Origin: Ichthyocystis sparus
GTDB taxonomy: Bacteria > Pseudomonadota > Gammaproteobacteria > Burkholderiales > 2013Ark19i
Reading direction: 5' to 3' (one strand)
Assembly (NCBI RefSeq): GCF_900078755.1
Contig: NZ_FKIH01000003.1
DNA: 64,000 nucleotides
Shown here in pieces: positions 17,866-26,491 of the stretch. The first letter of the stretch is position 1; each line of letters opens with the position of its first letter. The translations under genes and the position numbers were made by a program. The notes under the pieces were generated by a model. The model was not told the DNA's origin. It made no database searches and saw only the letters and a program-made list of their open reading frames with translations.

Positions 17866-18828
17866 ATGTCATTAAAAGGATACCTTAGTTTGACTCCTTT
17901 AGCCGTGCTGTCGTTATTGTGGCTATCTGTTTGTTTGGCTGATAATCAAAAATTGAGCTTTTTCACTGTGTCTGCTAATAGCACATCTAGTACCACTGTT
18001 CCTCCTAGCAATGGCAAATCTGGTACTACCGTTCCCCCTAGCAATGGCAAATCTGGTACTACCGTTCCCCCTAACAATGGCAAATCTGGTACTACCGTTC
18101 CTCCCAACAATAGCAAATCTGGTACTACCGTTCCCCCCAGAAACGGCACATCTAGTGCCTTTGTGAAAGTTAATTCACCTGCACCTACCTCAAGAGCTAA
18201 GTCCAATAATTTGTTAGATAATAACTCTCCCATGTGGGATGGATTGATTGGGTGTAGAAAGGAGCATGAAGGGCATAATGCTAAAACGCCTGTATTGCTA
18301 ATGGAGTGTATCTCTGATCGCTTTTTAGTATTGCTTGGGAAGACTAAGTCAAACGATAGCTTGAAGCGAGAACTGAACAGCCGTGGGTTGGAGGTAGCCG
18401 ACAAGTACTTTGACTTCACACGTATGACAGCACTTGCATTTGGAAGAAATTGGATGAAGCTTAGCCTGGAGGAGAAGCGCCGTCTTGTACAAGAGTTTAG
18501 AACTGTATTATTTGATAACTATTCGGATGGATTATCAAGATTTTTAGGGTATAAATCATCGGTTGTAAGTTCAGATACTAGTGATATTCAGTCCATCGTA
18601 CATACCATAGTAAGTGATGGCCATCCCGACCATGTAACAAAGGTTGACTACTACCTTCTACGTGTTAATGGAGATTGGATGATTTATGATGTCTCAGTTT
18701 CTGGTATTAGTCTGATTTCAAGTTATCGCCAACAGCTTGAAGCTACTTATGGAAGTGAAGGTATGGATGGTGTTTTTGAGTTTTTACGCCAAATCAACAA
18801 GGAGAATAAGGATAATGTGGTCTCTTAG
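17866..18828 (+). CDS. mlaC: Periplasmic phospholipid carrier MlaC with an N-terminal repeat spacer
   Basis: MlaC ferries phospholipids across the periplasm between MlaA and MlaFEDB. A signal peptide covers about residues 1-25. The conserved MlaC domain occupies about 125-310, recognised from ADKYFDFTRMTALAFGRNWMKLSLEEKRRLVQEFRTVL... and the later KVDYYLLRVNGDWMIYDV. The total of 320 residues exceeds the usual ~200-215 because five 11-residue Thr/Pro/Asn/Gly repeats (TTVPPSNGKSG type, residues 43-97) and a Ser-rich linker lie between the signal peptide and the domain. The spacer would extend MlaC in the periplasm or tether it; this is inference. mlaB starts inside its last codons. Confidence 0.92.
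   Translation: MSLKGYLSLTPLAVLSLLWLSVCLADNQKLSFFTVSANSTSSTTVPPSNGKSGTTVPPSNGKSGTTVPPNNGKSGTTVPPNNSKSGTTVPPRNGTSSAFVKVNSPAPTSRAKSNNLLDNNSPMWDGLIGCRKEHEGHNAKTPVLLMECISDRFLVLLGKTKSNDSLKRELNSRGLEVADKYFDFTRMTALAFGRNWMKLSLEEKRRLVQEFRTVLFDNYSDGLSRFLGYKSSVVSSDTSDIQSIVHTIVSDGHPDHVTKVDYYLLRVNGDWMIYDVSVSGISLISSYRQQLEATYGSEGMDGVFEFLRQINKENKDNVVS
17992..18156 (+). repeat. Five tandem 33-bp repeats inside mlaC
   Basis: Five in-frame 33-bp units encode TTVPPxNxxSx (residues 43-97 of MlaC). Units 1-4 are nearly identical at DNA level and the last is divergent (TTVPPRNGTSS). Such recently homogenised coding repeats suggest copy-number variation between strains. Confidence 0.95.
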
Positions 18829-19117
18829 GGATGATTATCTCTTTCTAGAAGGGCAGTGGACCATGCAGCTCGTTTCTCATGAACTGTCAGGTACAGTTGA
18901 GAAAATTTCTTCTTTGGATTTTTCCTGTGTTGACGGTAGTAATATTGTCATGTGGGATTCATCAATTTTGCTTTTATTGCTGGCCTGCCGTCGGTTTCGT
19001 CCTACTGTAACTTTTCGAGGATTTCCTGATAAAGTTCTTGCACTATCAGGTTTATATGGCGCGCGCGATATAATATTCGGTGTTGATGATTGCTTGTCTA
19101 GGGATATAGCACCATGA
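18815..19117 (+). CDS. mlaB: STAS-domain protein MlaB
   Basis: MlaB is the small cytoplasmic STAS subunit that stabilises MlaF in the MlaFEDB complex. The protein is 100 residues and fits the STAS fold: a beta-rich start, SSLDFSCVDGSNIVMWDSSILLLLLACRR with the conserved D-S-S loop, then VTFRGFPDKVLALSGLYG. I chose ATG 18815, which lies 14 bp inside the end of mlaC behind AAGGAG; the longer frame from 18737 would overlap mlaC extensively. It ends in an ATGA overlap with the next ABC gene. Confidence 0.85.
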   Translation: MWSLRDDYLFLEGQWTMQLVSHELSGTVEKISSLDFSCVDGSNIVMWDSSILLLLLACRRFRPTVTFRGFPDKVLALSGLYGARDIIFGVDDCLSRDIAP

Positions 19118-20025
19118 CAGACAAATTTATGGTTGAAGTGTCCGGTTTGACTAAGTTTTATGGTTCTTTTCGTGCCTTGAATGATGTTACATTTTCTATA
19201 CGTAAATCTGAGATTTTTGGATTGCTTGGCCCCAATGGTGCTGGAAAAACTACCCTAATAAGTATAATGGGCGGTTTGATTAAATCTTCCGCAGGAACAG
19301 TTAAAATTGGTGGCAAGTTGGTTTCAATTTCTTCTACTGAGACTCGTGCCCTTCTTGGTGTTGTGCCTCAAGAGTTGGTTTATGATCCTTTTTTAAAGGT
19401 TCGCGAAGTTTTAGAATTACAGAGCGGTTTATGTGGTATTAGGCCAGATGCCTATTGGATAGACGAGCTTTTACATGAACTCGGGCTTTATGAAAAAGAA
19501 AAACATATTATGGGACGCCTGTCTGGTGGTATGAAAAGACGTGTTATGGTTGCATTGGCCCTTGTTCATAGACCACCAGTCATTGTTTTGGATGAACCAA
19601 CTGCTGGTGTTGATGTGGAACAAAGGTTATCTTTGTGGAGATTTATAAAACGTCTTAATGCTGATGGTCATACTATAGTTCTAACTACACATTATTTGGC
19701 TGAAGCAGAGCAATTATGCGACAGAATGTCATTTATGCGGGCTGGCTGCTTAATAAATGTTGGTTCATTTAGCGATTTGAATGAAGGGGAGAGAATGTCA
19801 GTATCGTTTTTTCTGCCCCAAGGTGTTTCATTGCCAGGGCAATGGCATCAGTTTCTAAGACAACATGAGGATGCCCAATATTCACTTATATTGGAAGAGT
19901 ATAGCCAGCTTATTACACTGTTGTCTGAGTTGATTCCCTTGGGCCTATATCATCTACTTGTCCAGAGAACGAGTTTGGAGGATTTGTATGTGCGTCTAAT
20001 GCGCGCCGCTAAGGAGGGATCGTAG
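19114..20025 (+). CDS. ABC-2 type exporter ATP-binding protein (YadG-like)
   Basis: This is the ATPase of a two-gene ABC exporter, 303 residues. The Walker A box is GPNGAGKT (in LLGPNGAGKTTLIS), the signature is RLSGGMKRRVMVALAL, Walker B is VIVLDEPTAGVD and the switch is LTTHYL. It resembles E. coli YadG and sits in the same position after mla genes in betaproteobacteria. The substrate is unknown; placement between lipid-transport and cell-wall genes hints at an envelope component. It overlaps mlaB (ATGA) and the permease gene by one base. Confidence 0.9.
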   Translation: MTDKFMVEVSGLTKFYGSFRALNDVTFSIRKSEIFGLLGPNGAGKTTLISIMGGLIKSSAGTVKIGGKLVSISSTETRALLGVVPQELVYDPFLKVREVLELQSGLCGIRPDAYWIDELLHELGLYEKEKHIMGRLSGGMKRRVMVALALVHRPPVIVLDEPTAGVDVEQRLSLWRFIKRLNADGHTIVLTTHYLAEAEQLCDRMSFMRAGCLINVGSFSDLNEGERMSVSFFLPQGVSLPGQWHQFLRQHEDAQYSLILEEYSQLITLLSELIPLGLYHLLVQRTSLEDLYVRLMRAAKEGS

Positions 20026-20780
20026 TGATAAAGATACGTACCTTGTTTTACAAGGAATGTTTGCGTTTTTATCGAGTATTTGGACAGACTATATTTTCTC
20101 CCGCATTTGTTTCTGTCTTGTACCTTATCGTGTTTTCCAAGGCAGTTCCTTCTCGCTACTTTGATTGGTACGGGTGGGGATACATAGATTTTTTGGTTCC
20201 TGGCCTGATTATAATGACCATGCTGCAAGCAGCATTCATGAATTCATCTACCAGCATAACCTTAGCAAAGGTTACAGGTAATCTTCATTTCTTGCTTATG
20301 GCGCCCATTTGTCCGATGTCTTTTTACTGGGCATATGTTTTGGCAAGTGTTCTAAGGGCTTTCATAGTTGGTTTAGTGGTTTGGATAGTCTCTACTTTGT
20401 TTTGGAGTCACCCGATAAGAGAGCCACTGTATCTAATAGGTTTTTCTCTATTGGGAACGTTAATTTTGGGAGGATTAGGTCTCATTGCAGGGGTGTGGGG
20501 GAGAGATTTTGATCACCTTGCTTTTTTCAACAGCTGTATCGTTTTTCCACTAACTTTTCTATCAGCCGTGTTCTTCCCCTTTTCTAATGTTTCAGAAGTG
20601 TTTCAAAGGTTTCTGCTCGTTAATCCAGTTTTTTATATAGTAGAGGGTGTGAGGTTCGGCTTTTTAGGCAACTCTGATTGTAACCCTGGTTTGTCATTTT
20701 TTGTGCTGTTTGTTATTTTTATCTGTATATCCTTTATTAATTACTGTATTTTAGTCTCCGGATATCGTCTCAGAGAATAG
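20025..20780 (+). CDS. ABC-2 type exporter permease (YadH-like)
   Basis: This is the membrane half of the exporter, 251 residues with about six hydrophobic spans typical of ABC-2 permeases, including the motifs YIDFLVPGLIIMTMLQAAFMNSS and the later FFPFSNVSEVFQRFLLVNPVFYIVEGVR. The GTG start at 20025 shares one base with the preceding TAG and has an optimal SD (AAGGAGG) eight bases upstream, so translation of the two subunits is coupled. Substrate unknown. Confidence 0.9.
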   Translation: MIKIRTLFYKECLRFYRVFGQTIFSPAFVSVLYLIVFSKAVPSRYFDWYGWGYIDFLVPGLIIMTMLQAAFMNSSTSITLAKVTGNLHFLLMAPICPMSFYWAYVLASVLRAFIVGLVVWIVSTLFWSHPIREPLYLIGFSLLGTLILGGLGLIAGVWGRDFDHLAFFNSCIVFPLTFLSAVFFPFSNVSEVFQRFLLVNPVFYIVEGVRFGFLGNSDCNPGLSFFVLFVIFICISFINYCILVSGYRLRE

Positions 20781-20789
20781 ATTTTTTGT

Positions 20790-21041
20790 ATGACTCCGGA
20801 TAATCTCCGTTCTTGTATTGTTCACATTTTGGATGATGATGGTGCCTTTGTAACTGTAGAGGGTGACGATGGGCGCCATTTTCACGCGGTGGTTGTTAGC
20901 CACCGTTTTGATGGTATGTCCCTTATTAATCGTCACCGCCTTATTATGAATTCCCTGAGTAAACAGATTTCATCTGATTTGATACATGCCCTTTCCTTAA
21001 GAACTTTTACTCATTCAGAGTGGGAGAAGAGGGGTAAATGA
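20790..21041 (+). CDS. ibaG: BolA-family protein (IbaG/YrbA-like)
   Basis: This is an 83-residue BolA/IbaG-type protein. Members bind [2Fe-2S] clusters with monothiol glutaredoxins and affect acid and envelope stress responses. Typical features are the N-terminal helix, the strand FVTVEGDDGRHFHAVVVSHRFDGMSLINRHRLI with its conserved histidines (the invariant H following the F of RHFHA and the RH pair), and a C-terminal ALSLRTFTHSEW strand. It sits between the ABC permease and murA and overlaps murA by ATGA. Location next to murA is conserved from E. coli to betaproteobacteria. Confidence 0.9.
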   Translation: MTPDNLRSCIVHILDDDGAFVTVEGDDGRHFHAVVVSHRFDGMSLINRHRLIMNSLSKQISSDLIHALSLRTFTHSEWEKRGK

Positions 21042-22312
21042 GTTGTTTTTGTATTAAGGGCAGAATAAGTGGCCTTAACGGAGAGATAGATATCTCCGGT
21101 GCCAAAAATGCTGTCCTTCCTATGTTAAGTGCCTGCCTACTTACTTCGTCGCCTGTGGTTTTTCACGGTGTGCCCCGATTGAAGGACGTCGAGACAATGA
21201 TTGCTCTGCTGCGTTCTATAGGGGTCGATGTTCGTTGGCAATCTTTTTGCTCGCTTTATCTTTCAGCTAAGGAGTTGGATAGTTACATTATCCCACTAGC
21301 ATTGGTTCGTGATATGCGTGCCTCTATACTGGTAGTCGGTCCTCTTTTGGCTAGGCTGGGCTGTGTTGAGTTTCTTGAACCTGGAGGATGTGCAATTGGC
21401 CGTAGGCCTATTGATCAGCACATAAAAGCATTATCAAAAATGGGTGTGATTTTTGAATGCAGGGATAACAATATACTAGGTTCATGTGTTGGCCTTGTCG
21501 GTACCAACATTTCATTTGACTGTGTAACTGTTACAGGTACAGAAAATCTTATAATGGCAGCGGTATTAGCAGATGGTGTAACCGTTTTGAATGGTGCTGC
21601 CTGCGAGCCAGAAATTGTTGATTTAGCGAATTGTTTGAATCAGATGGGGGCATGCATATATGGTGCTGGTACATCAACGATACGTATTGCTGGCGTAAAA
21701 TCACTCTCTGGTGTGGAGTATAGTGTCATGCCAGATCGTATTGAGGCTGGCACCTACTTATGTGCTTGCGCTGCTACAGGCGGAGAGGTTACCTTAAGAA
21801 ATATTAATCACAATCTGCTGCGATCGGTTATCGATGTCCTTAGGGCTACTGGTTGCTCTGTAAGAGAGTACGATAGTGACATTATTTCTATAAAATCTTC
21901 TTGTAAACTATCGGGAGTGGATATCGTCACTGCTCCCTATCCCGGGTTTCCCACTGATTTGCAAGCGCCATTTATGGTTGTTGACAGCGTTGCTTCAGGT
22001 TCTTCGCGGATAATTGAAAGAATTTTTGAAGGTCGTTTTGCACATGTTTGTGAGTTACAACGACTAGGTTGTAGAATTTCAGTCAATGGAGATACTGCAT
22101 GTATAGAAGGTGGTTCTTTGCTGCGTGCCGGAGCAATTAATGCCACGGATCTTCGTGCTGCTGCCGCCCTTGTTATTGCTGCTTTGTGCTCGGAAGGAAC
22201 TAGTGTAATCAGTAATGTCGACTTTATAGATCGAGGTTATGAAAGTATGCCCGAGAAGCTTTCCTTACTAGGTGCTTGCGTCGAGCGAATGGTTATGGAA
22301 GCATGCATCTGA
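21038..22312 (+). CDS. murA: UDP-N-acetylglucosamine 1-carboxyvinyltransferase
   Basis: MurA transfers enolpyruvate from PEP to UDP-GlcNAc, the first committed step of peptidoglycan synthesis. The 424-residue protein has the K23-N24 pair (SGAKNAVLPML) and catalytic C118 in GGCAIGRRPIDQH, the residue alkylated by fosfomycin, so it should be sensitive to that drug. The C-terminal region FIDRGYESMPEKLSLLGA is typical. It closes the mla-exporter-ibaG-murA run. In many betaproteobacteria the histidine operon follows; here a 202-bp spacer and an unrelated gene come next. Confidence 0.97.
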   Translation: MSCFCIKGRISGLNGEIDISGAKNAVLPMLSACLLTSSPVVFHGVPRLKDVETMIALLRSIGVDVRWQSFCSLYLSAKELDSYIIPLALVRDMRASILVVGPLLARLGCVEFLEPGGCAIGRRPIDQHIKALSKMGVIFECRDNNILGSCVGLVGTNISFDCVTVTGTENLIMAAVLADGVTVLNGAACEPEIVDLANCLNQMGACIYGAGTSTIRIAGVKSLSGVEYSVMPDRIEAGTYLCACAATGGEVTLRNINHNLLRSVIDVLRATGCSVREYDSDIISIKSSCKLSGVDIVTAPYPGFPTDLQAPFMVVDSVASGSSRIIERIFEGRFAHVCELQRLGCRISVNGDTACIEGGSLLRAGAINATDLRAAAALVIAALCSEGTSVISNVDFIDRGYESMPEKLSLLGACVERMVMEACI

Positions 22313-22514
22313 CCATCTCCTGATAGCTTTAGCTATTGTCTGTTTAGGTAGTTCGAGTCACTACTGCAATGCAGTGTCCATGCGGTTATTCTTGGCTCCA
22401 TATTGGTTACGTTAATCTGCTAGCGTGTTACATCAGCATGGCAGCGCTCGTAGTTGTATGTCTATACTTTTCCATATCCAGGTAATGATGATAGATTTTC
22501 TCCACTATTAGGTT
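22313..22514. other. 202-bp spacer after murA with a short palindrome
   Basis: No gene is seen. It holds a near-perfect odd palindrome ACTGCA-A-TGCAGT (22363-22375) and a small inverted repeat ATAGCT-TT-AGCTAT (22323-22336) soon after the murA stop. A TATACT hexamer at 22463-22468 could be a -10 for the next gene, without a clear -35. Function of the palindrome is unknown; it might be an operator. Confidence 0.4.
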
Positions 22515-24569
22515 ATGGTAGAAGGCTGGCCATGCTATCCCAGATGTATCATGTACTCCCTTGGTTACGCCATTTATTTTGTGCAAATGCCTATGTCATT
22601 TCCATCCAGCGATCCATATATTGATAAGATGATCCATTTGGATAGGTTGCTACATACTGCCAATCTTGTTGCTATGTCATGGCTTGTTTCATTGCCAGTA
22701 GTTATTGGCATGTCTATTCCAATTTTTGAAGTAAACGATAGGTATAAAGTAATTTTTTGGCTTGTTTTGGCTGTTTTATTTACTTTTGCCCGTGTCTTTA
22801 TGGCAAGCTTACTTAAAAATTGTACGGTGGAAAATAATCTTGGTCGTTTCGAAGTTATACATGCCATTGTAGGAGCAATTAGTGCTTTAGCTATAAGCAT
22901 AGGATTGGTCAACTTTTCTGTGATATTGCCTACAACTTGGCAAATGGGGTACACAGCTACCATTGCTGTTTTGGCAATGGGGACGGCCTTTACTCTTCTG
23001 TATACCTCTATTGGTTTTTTCTCATATGTTCTTAGCTTGATTTTGCCCATTGGCATCGCGCAAGTTTTTCATCCTGATGACGCAGTTAGAACATTAGGCG
23101 TTATGAGCATTATTATGGTCCCAGTTTTATCGATTTATTACTACAAGCAACATAAAGTTGTTATTGATGGACTACGTATGTTTTACGAGAACAAGGTCCT
23201 ATTGGAACGTCAAAGGGCTATTTTTGACGCTGTTCCCAACGGCATTATAGTTTCTCGAGAAGGTGTAATTATCAATGCTAACGAGAGTGTTTCTCGTATG
23301 TTCGGATATAGTCTATCTAACTTAGTTGGAGAAAGTGTTTCTAAGCTATTTTTAGACATTTCTACCCTTAATCGCCTTTTTGATCCTAAAAATAGACCAG
23401 TGGTAGCAGATAATACCGAACAAGATCTTGCTGAATCTGAGGCTGTTCGCTCCGATGGAAGTAATTTTTGGGTAGGTGTTGCATGTAGACCTATAGAAGA
23501 GTATCGATTAAATGGAAAGGGAATTATTTGGTCGATATCCGATTTAACTGAAAGAAAAAAAACAGAAGAGAATCTTCACGGTCAGCGAGCTATGTACCAT
23601 GGTTTGGCCGAAACTGCTAATGATTTGGTATTTTATCTAGATGATAATCTTCATTTTAAATACACCAATGCTCGTGGTTCTATGAGATTGTTGGGTCGTT
23701 CTCCTGAAGACTTAATTGATACCTATATCGGAGATATTATTGTTGATGAAACAGATACCCCTGATAAGAGAGTATTTAGCGATTTGTTCGATTTAGGAGC
23801 TACTTCCGAGAGAGAAGTGAATATACTCCATGCTGATGGCAGCGTGAAGCGCATTAAATTTAGTTTGACTGCTATGAGGTCTATGGGAGGATATTTGAGA
23901 GGTGTTGCTGGGATAGCAACCGATATTACACCTAAGAAGCAAGTAGAGGACCACATGCTTTATCTTGCCATGCATGATGAGCTAACAGGTCTTCCTAATA
24001 GACGCTTGTTTATCGATAGGTTGCAACAGGCCATTCGCCAGCTTGATAGGCAATCGTGCCAATTAGCCGTGATTATGCTTGACTTAGATCGCTTCAAGTT
24101 GGTAAACGATACTCTTGGCCACAGCGTTGGCGATCGAGTGTTGGAGATGACAGCGTATCGTCTTCGTTCATTGTTGCGCTCCTCTGATACAGTTGCTAGG
24201 TTGGGTGGGGATGAGTTTATAATTCTTTTGCCTAGTGTTTCTGAAATTGATAAAGTGCGTTGTGTGGCTGAAAAAATTGTTAACTCTATTGGTGAGCCAC
24301 TTTTAATCGCTGGAAATCATGTTCAAATATACGCTAGCGTCGGTGTCAGCTTATGTCCTGACGATGGTGGCGATTCTAATACTTTGGTTGAGTTTGCTGA
24401 TGAGGCCATGTACAAGTGCAAGCAGGCAGGGTGCAACTGTTATAAATTTTACTGTGAATTAGAAAATAACAGTCAATCTGGAAGTAAGGGCAATCTTTCC
24501 GATGCAGTGGAACCTAGCAAGAATGGTCATAAAGCAAGTAATAACAGTTTTGCGGAAGATTCTGTTTAA
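22515..24569 (+). CDS. Membrane PAS-PAS-GGDEF diguanylate cyclase
   Basis: The 684-residue protein has about five to six transmembrane helices in its first ~210 residues, then two PAS domains (roughly 225-340, beginning RAIFDAVPNGIIVS, and 360-475, beginning MYHGLAETANDLVFYLDD), each with a PAC-like end (DLTERKKTEEN; DITPKKQVEDH), and a C-terminal GGDEF domain. The active site is RLGGDEFIILL near residue 563. An RxxD inhibitory site (RSSD) lies just upstream, so it should be an active, product-inhibited c-di-GMP synthase. No EAL domain follows. Start is uncertain: ATG at 22515, 22551 or the ATG before SFPSSDP are all possible, and none has a strong SD. Confidence 0.92.
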   Translation: MVEGWPCYPRCIMYSLGYAIYFVQMPMSFPSSDPYIDKMIHLDRLLHTANLVAMSWLVSLPVVIGMSIPIFEVNDRYKVIFWLVLAVLFTFARVFMASLLKNCTVENNLGRFEVIHAIVGAISALAISIGLVNFSVILPTTWQMGYTATIAVLAMGTAFTLLYTSIGFFSYVLSLILPIGIAQVFHPDDAVRTLGVMSIIMVPVLSIYYYKQHKVVIDGLRMFYENKVLLERQRAIFDAVPNGIIVSREGVIINANESVSRMFGYSLSNLVGESVSKLFLDISTLNRLFDPKNRPVVADNTEQDLAESEAVRSDGSNFWVGVACRPIEEYRLNGKGIIWSISDLTERKKTEENLHGQRAMYHGLAETANDLVFYLDDNLHFKYTNARGSMRLLGRSPEDLIDTYIGDIIVDETDTPDKRVFSDLFDLGATSEREVNILHADGSVKRIKFSLTAMRSMGGYLRGVAGIATDITPKKQVEDHMLYLAMHDELTGLPNRRLFIDRLQQAIRQLDRQSCQLAVIMLDLDRFKLVNDTLGHSVGDRVLEMTAYRLRSLLRSSDTVARLGGDEFIILLPSVSEIDKVRCVAEKIVNSIGEPLLIAGNHVQIYASVGVSLCPDDGGDSNTLVEFADEAMYKCKQAGCNCYKFYCELENNSQSGSKGNLSDAVEPSKNGHKASNNSFAEDSV

Positions 24570-24593
24570 AAAAACCAATCATTTGGGTTTTTT
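24568..24593. terminator. Bidirectional terminator between diguanylate cyclase and tsaD
   Basis: In the 37-bp convergent gap, an A-run plus CC(A) (24568-24577) pairs with (T)GG(G)TTTTTT (24584-24593). The stem is flanked by A's on one side and T's on the other, so it could end transcription from both directions. Confidence 0.6.
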
Positions 24594-24606
24594 GCGGATG
24601 CTGTCA

Positions 24607-25665
24607 TTAATCATGATTGAGGTTGGTTAGTGGCCATCTCGGGAGAACTAACGGCTGTGGTGCGACAGAGCATTTATTAATTTTTCCGTCTACTAAATGT
24701 AGCGCTGCAGCGTGAGCGATCATGGATCCGTTATCTGTACAAAGGTGATTGTCTGGAAAGAAATCTTGCCACTTATTTTTTTCAGCAAGAAGCCTAGCCT
24801 TTTTCCGTATGTTGCTATTTGCACTTACTCCGCCAGTTATAACAAATTTGGTAAGACCCGTTTGTACACAAGATTTTCTAATTTTTTCCACTACGACTTC
24901 TGTGCACGCATCCTCAAATGATTTTGCAATGGAAATTTTTTGATCTTGGGTTAGAGGTTTTCCAATTTTTTTTATGCTATTTTTTACCGCAGTTTTGATT
25001 CCACTAAAGCTCATATCTAGGTCAGGACTGTGTAACATGGGTTTTGGTAAATAGGTAATTGGATGAACTTCAGGTGAAAATTCTTTTGCCATTTTTGATA
25101 CAGCTGGGCCACCTGGATACCCCAATCCGAGCAATTTGGCAGTTTTATCAAAGGCTTCACCAATAGCATCATCTTTGGTTTCTCCAAGTAATTTATAATT
25201 TCCTAGACCTTCTACATGAAAAATTTGTGTATGACCTCCAGAAATTAACATGCCTACATAAGGAAATGAGAGGTCTGTAATCGACATCATTGGACTAAGG
25301 AGGTGGGCTTCTAAATGATTTATACCAAGCAAGGGTTTGTTGCTATGCCAGGCTAACCCTTGAGCAAAAGCAGCTCCCACCATAAGTGCTCCCGCTAATC
25401 CAGGTCCTCTGGTATATGCTATCAAAGATATATCGCCAAAGCAGATATTTGCATCACTTAGTACCTGCCCGAATAGAGGTGAAATTTTACTTGCGTGGTC
25501 ACGGGAAGCAATTTCCGGGACTACTCCCCCATATGCTGCATGAACTTCAATTTGTGATGACAGCACTTCTGCTAATATCCCTTTTCGTGTATCGTATAGG
25601 GCCAGTCCTGTTTCGTCACATGAAGTTTCTATTCCAAGGACGATATGAGATTGATTTGAGTTCAT
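24607..25665 (-). CDS. tsaD: tRNA N6-adenosine threonylcarbamoyltransferase TsaD
   Basis: TsaD (Gcp/YgjD) is the catalytic subunit that transfers threonylcarbamoyl to A37 of ANN-decoding tRNAs, acting with TsaB, TsaC and TsaE. The ASKHA-fold start is HIVLGIETSCDETGLALYD, the metal ligands are H117 and H121 (GINHLEAHLL), and the later ISGGHTQIF and FVITGGVSANSNIR segments are intact. The protein is 352 residues, a little longer than average. It is divergent from rpsU across a 103-bp gap, the arrangement found in many proteobacteria. Confidence 0.96.
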   Translation of the reverse strand: MNSNQSHIVLGIETSCDETGLALYDTRKGILAEVLSSQIEVHAAYGGVVPEIASRDHASKISPLFGQVLSDANICFGDISLIAYTRGPGLAGALMVGAAFAQGLAWHSNKPLLGINHLEAHLLSPMMSITDLSFPYVGMLISGGHTQIFHVEGLGNYKLLGETKDDAIGEAFDKTAKLLGLGYPGGPAVSKMAKEFSPEVHPITYLPKPMLHSPDLDMSFSGIKTAVKNSIKKIGKPLTQDQKISIAKSFEDACTEVVVEKIRKSCVQTGLTKFVITGGVSANSNIRKKARLLAEKNKWQDFFPDNHLCTDNGSMIAHAAALHLVDGKINKCSVAPQPLVLPRWPLTNLNHD

Positions 25666-25704
25666 GATTAGTCCATTTGTGTTGGTGGGTGTATTTCATT
25701 GCAA

Positions 25705-25732
25705 TTGTTACGAGTAGCTCCCAATATATAGT
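25705..25732 (+). promoter_or_regulatory. Candidate sigma-70 promoter of the rpsU-yqeY-dnaG cluster
   Basis: TTGTTA (25705-25710) and TATAGT (25727-25732) are spaced by 16 bp in the divergent gap between tsaD and rpsU. They match the -35 consensus at four and the -10 at five of six positions. Confidence 0.4.
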
Positions 25733-25768
25733 AGGGTGGGGTGTTTTTTTTTTCTAGGGAAGGTTTTC

Positions 25769-25978
25769 ATGCCAGGAGTACGTGTAAAGGAAAATGAGCC
25801 GTTTGAGGCTGCCGTTAGGCGGTTCAAAAGGGCAGTGGAGAAGGCTGGGGTTCTGACTGAGCTTAGGTCAAGGGAGTACTATGAGAAGCCTACTGCAGTC
25901 AGGAAAAGGCGTTTTGCAGCTGCCGTTAAGCGGCACTTTAAGCGTTTGCGTAGCCAAGCTTTGCCACCACCGCGATAA
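25769..25978 (+). CDS. rpsU: 30S ribosomal protein S21
   Basis: This is a 69-residue, highly basic S21 protein. The sequence MPGVRVKENEPFEAAVRRFKR, the segment ELRSREYYEKPTAVRKRR and the C-terminus RLRSQALPPPR are characteristic. Upstream in-frame ATG at 25736 was rejected because the ATG at 25769 gives the universal N-terminus and has an SD (GGAAGG). It leads the macromolecular-synthesis cluster followed by yqeY, dnaG and rpoD. Confidence 0.96.
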   Translation: MPGVRVKENEPFEAAVRRFKRAVEKAGVLTELRSREYYEKPTAVRKRRFAAAVKRHFKRLRSQALPPPR

Positions 25979-26014
25979 ATTGGGGGCTTTGTACACACTG
26001 ACTGGGGAGGGGAT

Positions 26015-26491
26015 ATGTCGCTAGAGATTTCTATCCAGGATGACATAAAGCAGGCCATGCGTAGCAGGGATGCTGCTACTTTGTCTGCGTTGCGTCTTTT
26101 GTGGGCCGCTATTAAGCAGAAGCACATAGACGATAGGGTGGATTTTAGTGATGATATGATTATCTCCGTCTTGGTTAGAGAGAAGAAGAAAAGGCAAGAT
26201 TCTAGGGATTGTTATATCTTAGCTGGTCGCATCGAGCTTGCTGACAGGGAGCAGTTTGAGATGGATATTATATCCCGTTACTTGCCGGAGTCACTGTCAG
26301 AGTCAGAGTTGTACAAGATGGTTGAAGAGGCTTTTTCTGTGGTAGGCTGCTCCAAAATGAGCGACATTTCTGCAGTTATGTCGGAGTTGAAGCCCAAGCT
26401 TATCGGTAAGGCTGATCTCGGACAGGTGTCTCGTATCGTTAAAGATGCCTTGTCTAAGCGCCTTTCAGGTGGTAGCAAGGAAGGTTCTTGA
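26015..26491 (+). CDS. yqeY: GatB/YqeY-domain protein
   Basis: This is a 158-residue YqeY-like protein, related to the C-terminal tRNA-contacting domain of GatB. Diagnostic segments are DDIKQAMRSRDAATLSALRLLWAAIKQ and the later DISAVMSELKPKLIGKADLGQVSRIVKDAL. Its molecular role is not well established; it is commonly found between rpsU and dnaG. A very strong SD (GGGAGGGG) precedes the ATG. Its stop is immediately followed by the dnaG TTG start. Confidence 0.93.
   Translation: MSLEISIQDDIKQAMRSRDAATLSALRLLWAAIKQKHIDDRVDFSDDMIISVLVREKKKRQDSRDCYILAGRIELADREQFEMDIISRYLPESLSESELYKMVEEAFSVVGCSKMSDISAVMSELKPKLIGKADLGQVSRIVKDALSKRLSGGSKEGS

Noticed and set aside
17992..18156. Regularly spaced repeats as a possible CRISPR array
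   Set aside because: The units are directly adjacent with no unique spacers, and they are coding in the mlaC frame.
17946..18419. Antisense ORF over the MlaC repeats encoding LLLGGTVVPD repeats
   Set aside because: Composition shadow of the in-frame 33-bp repeats; the sense strand encodes MlaC.
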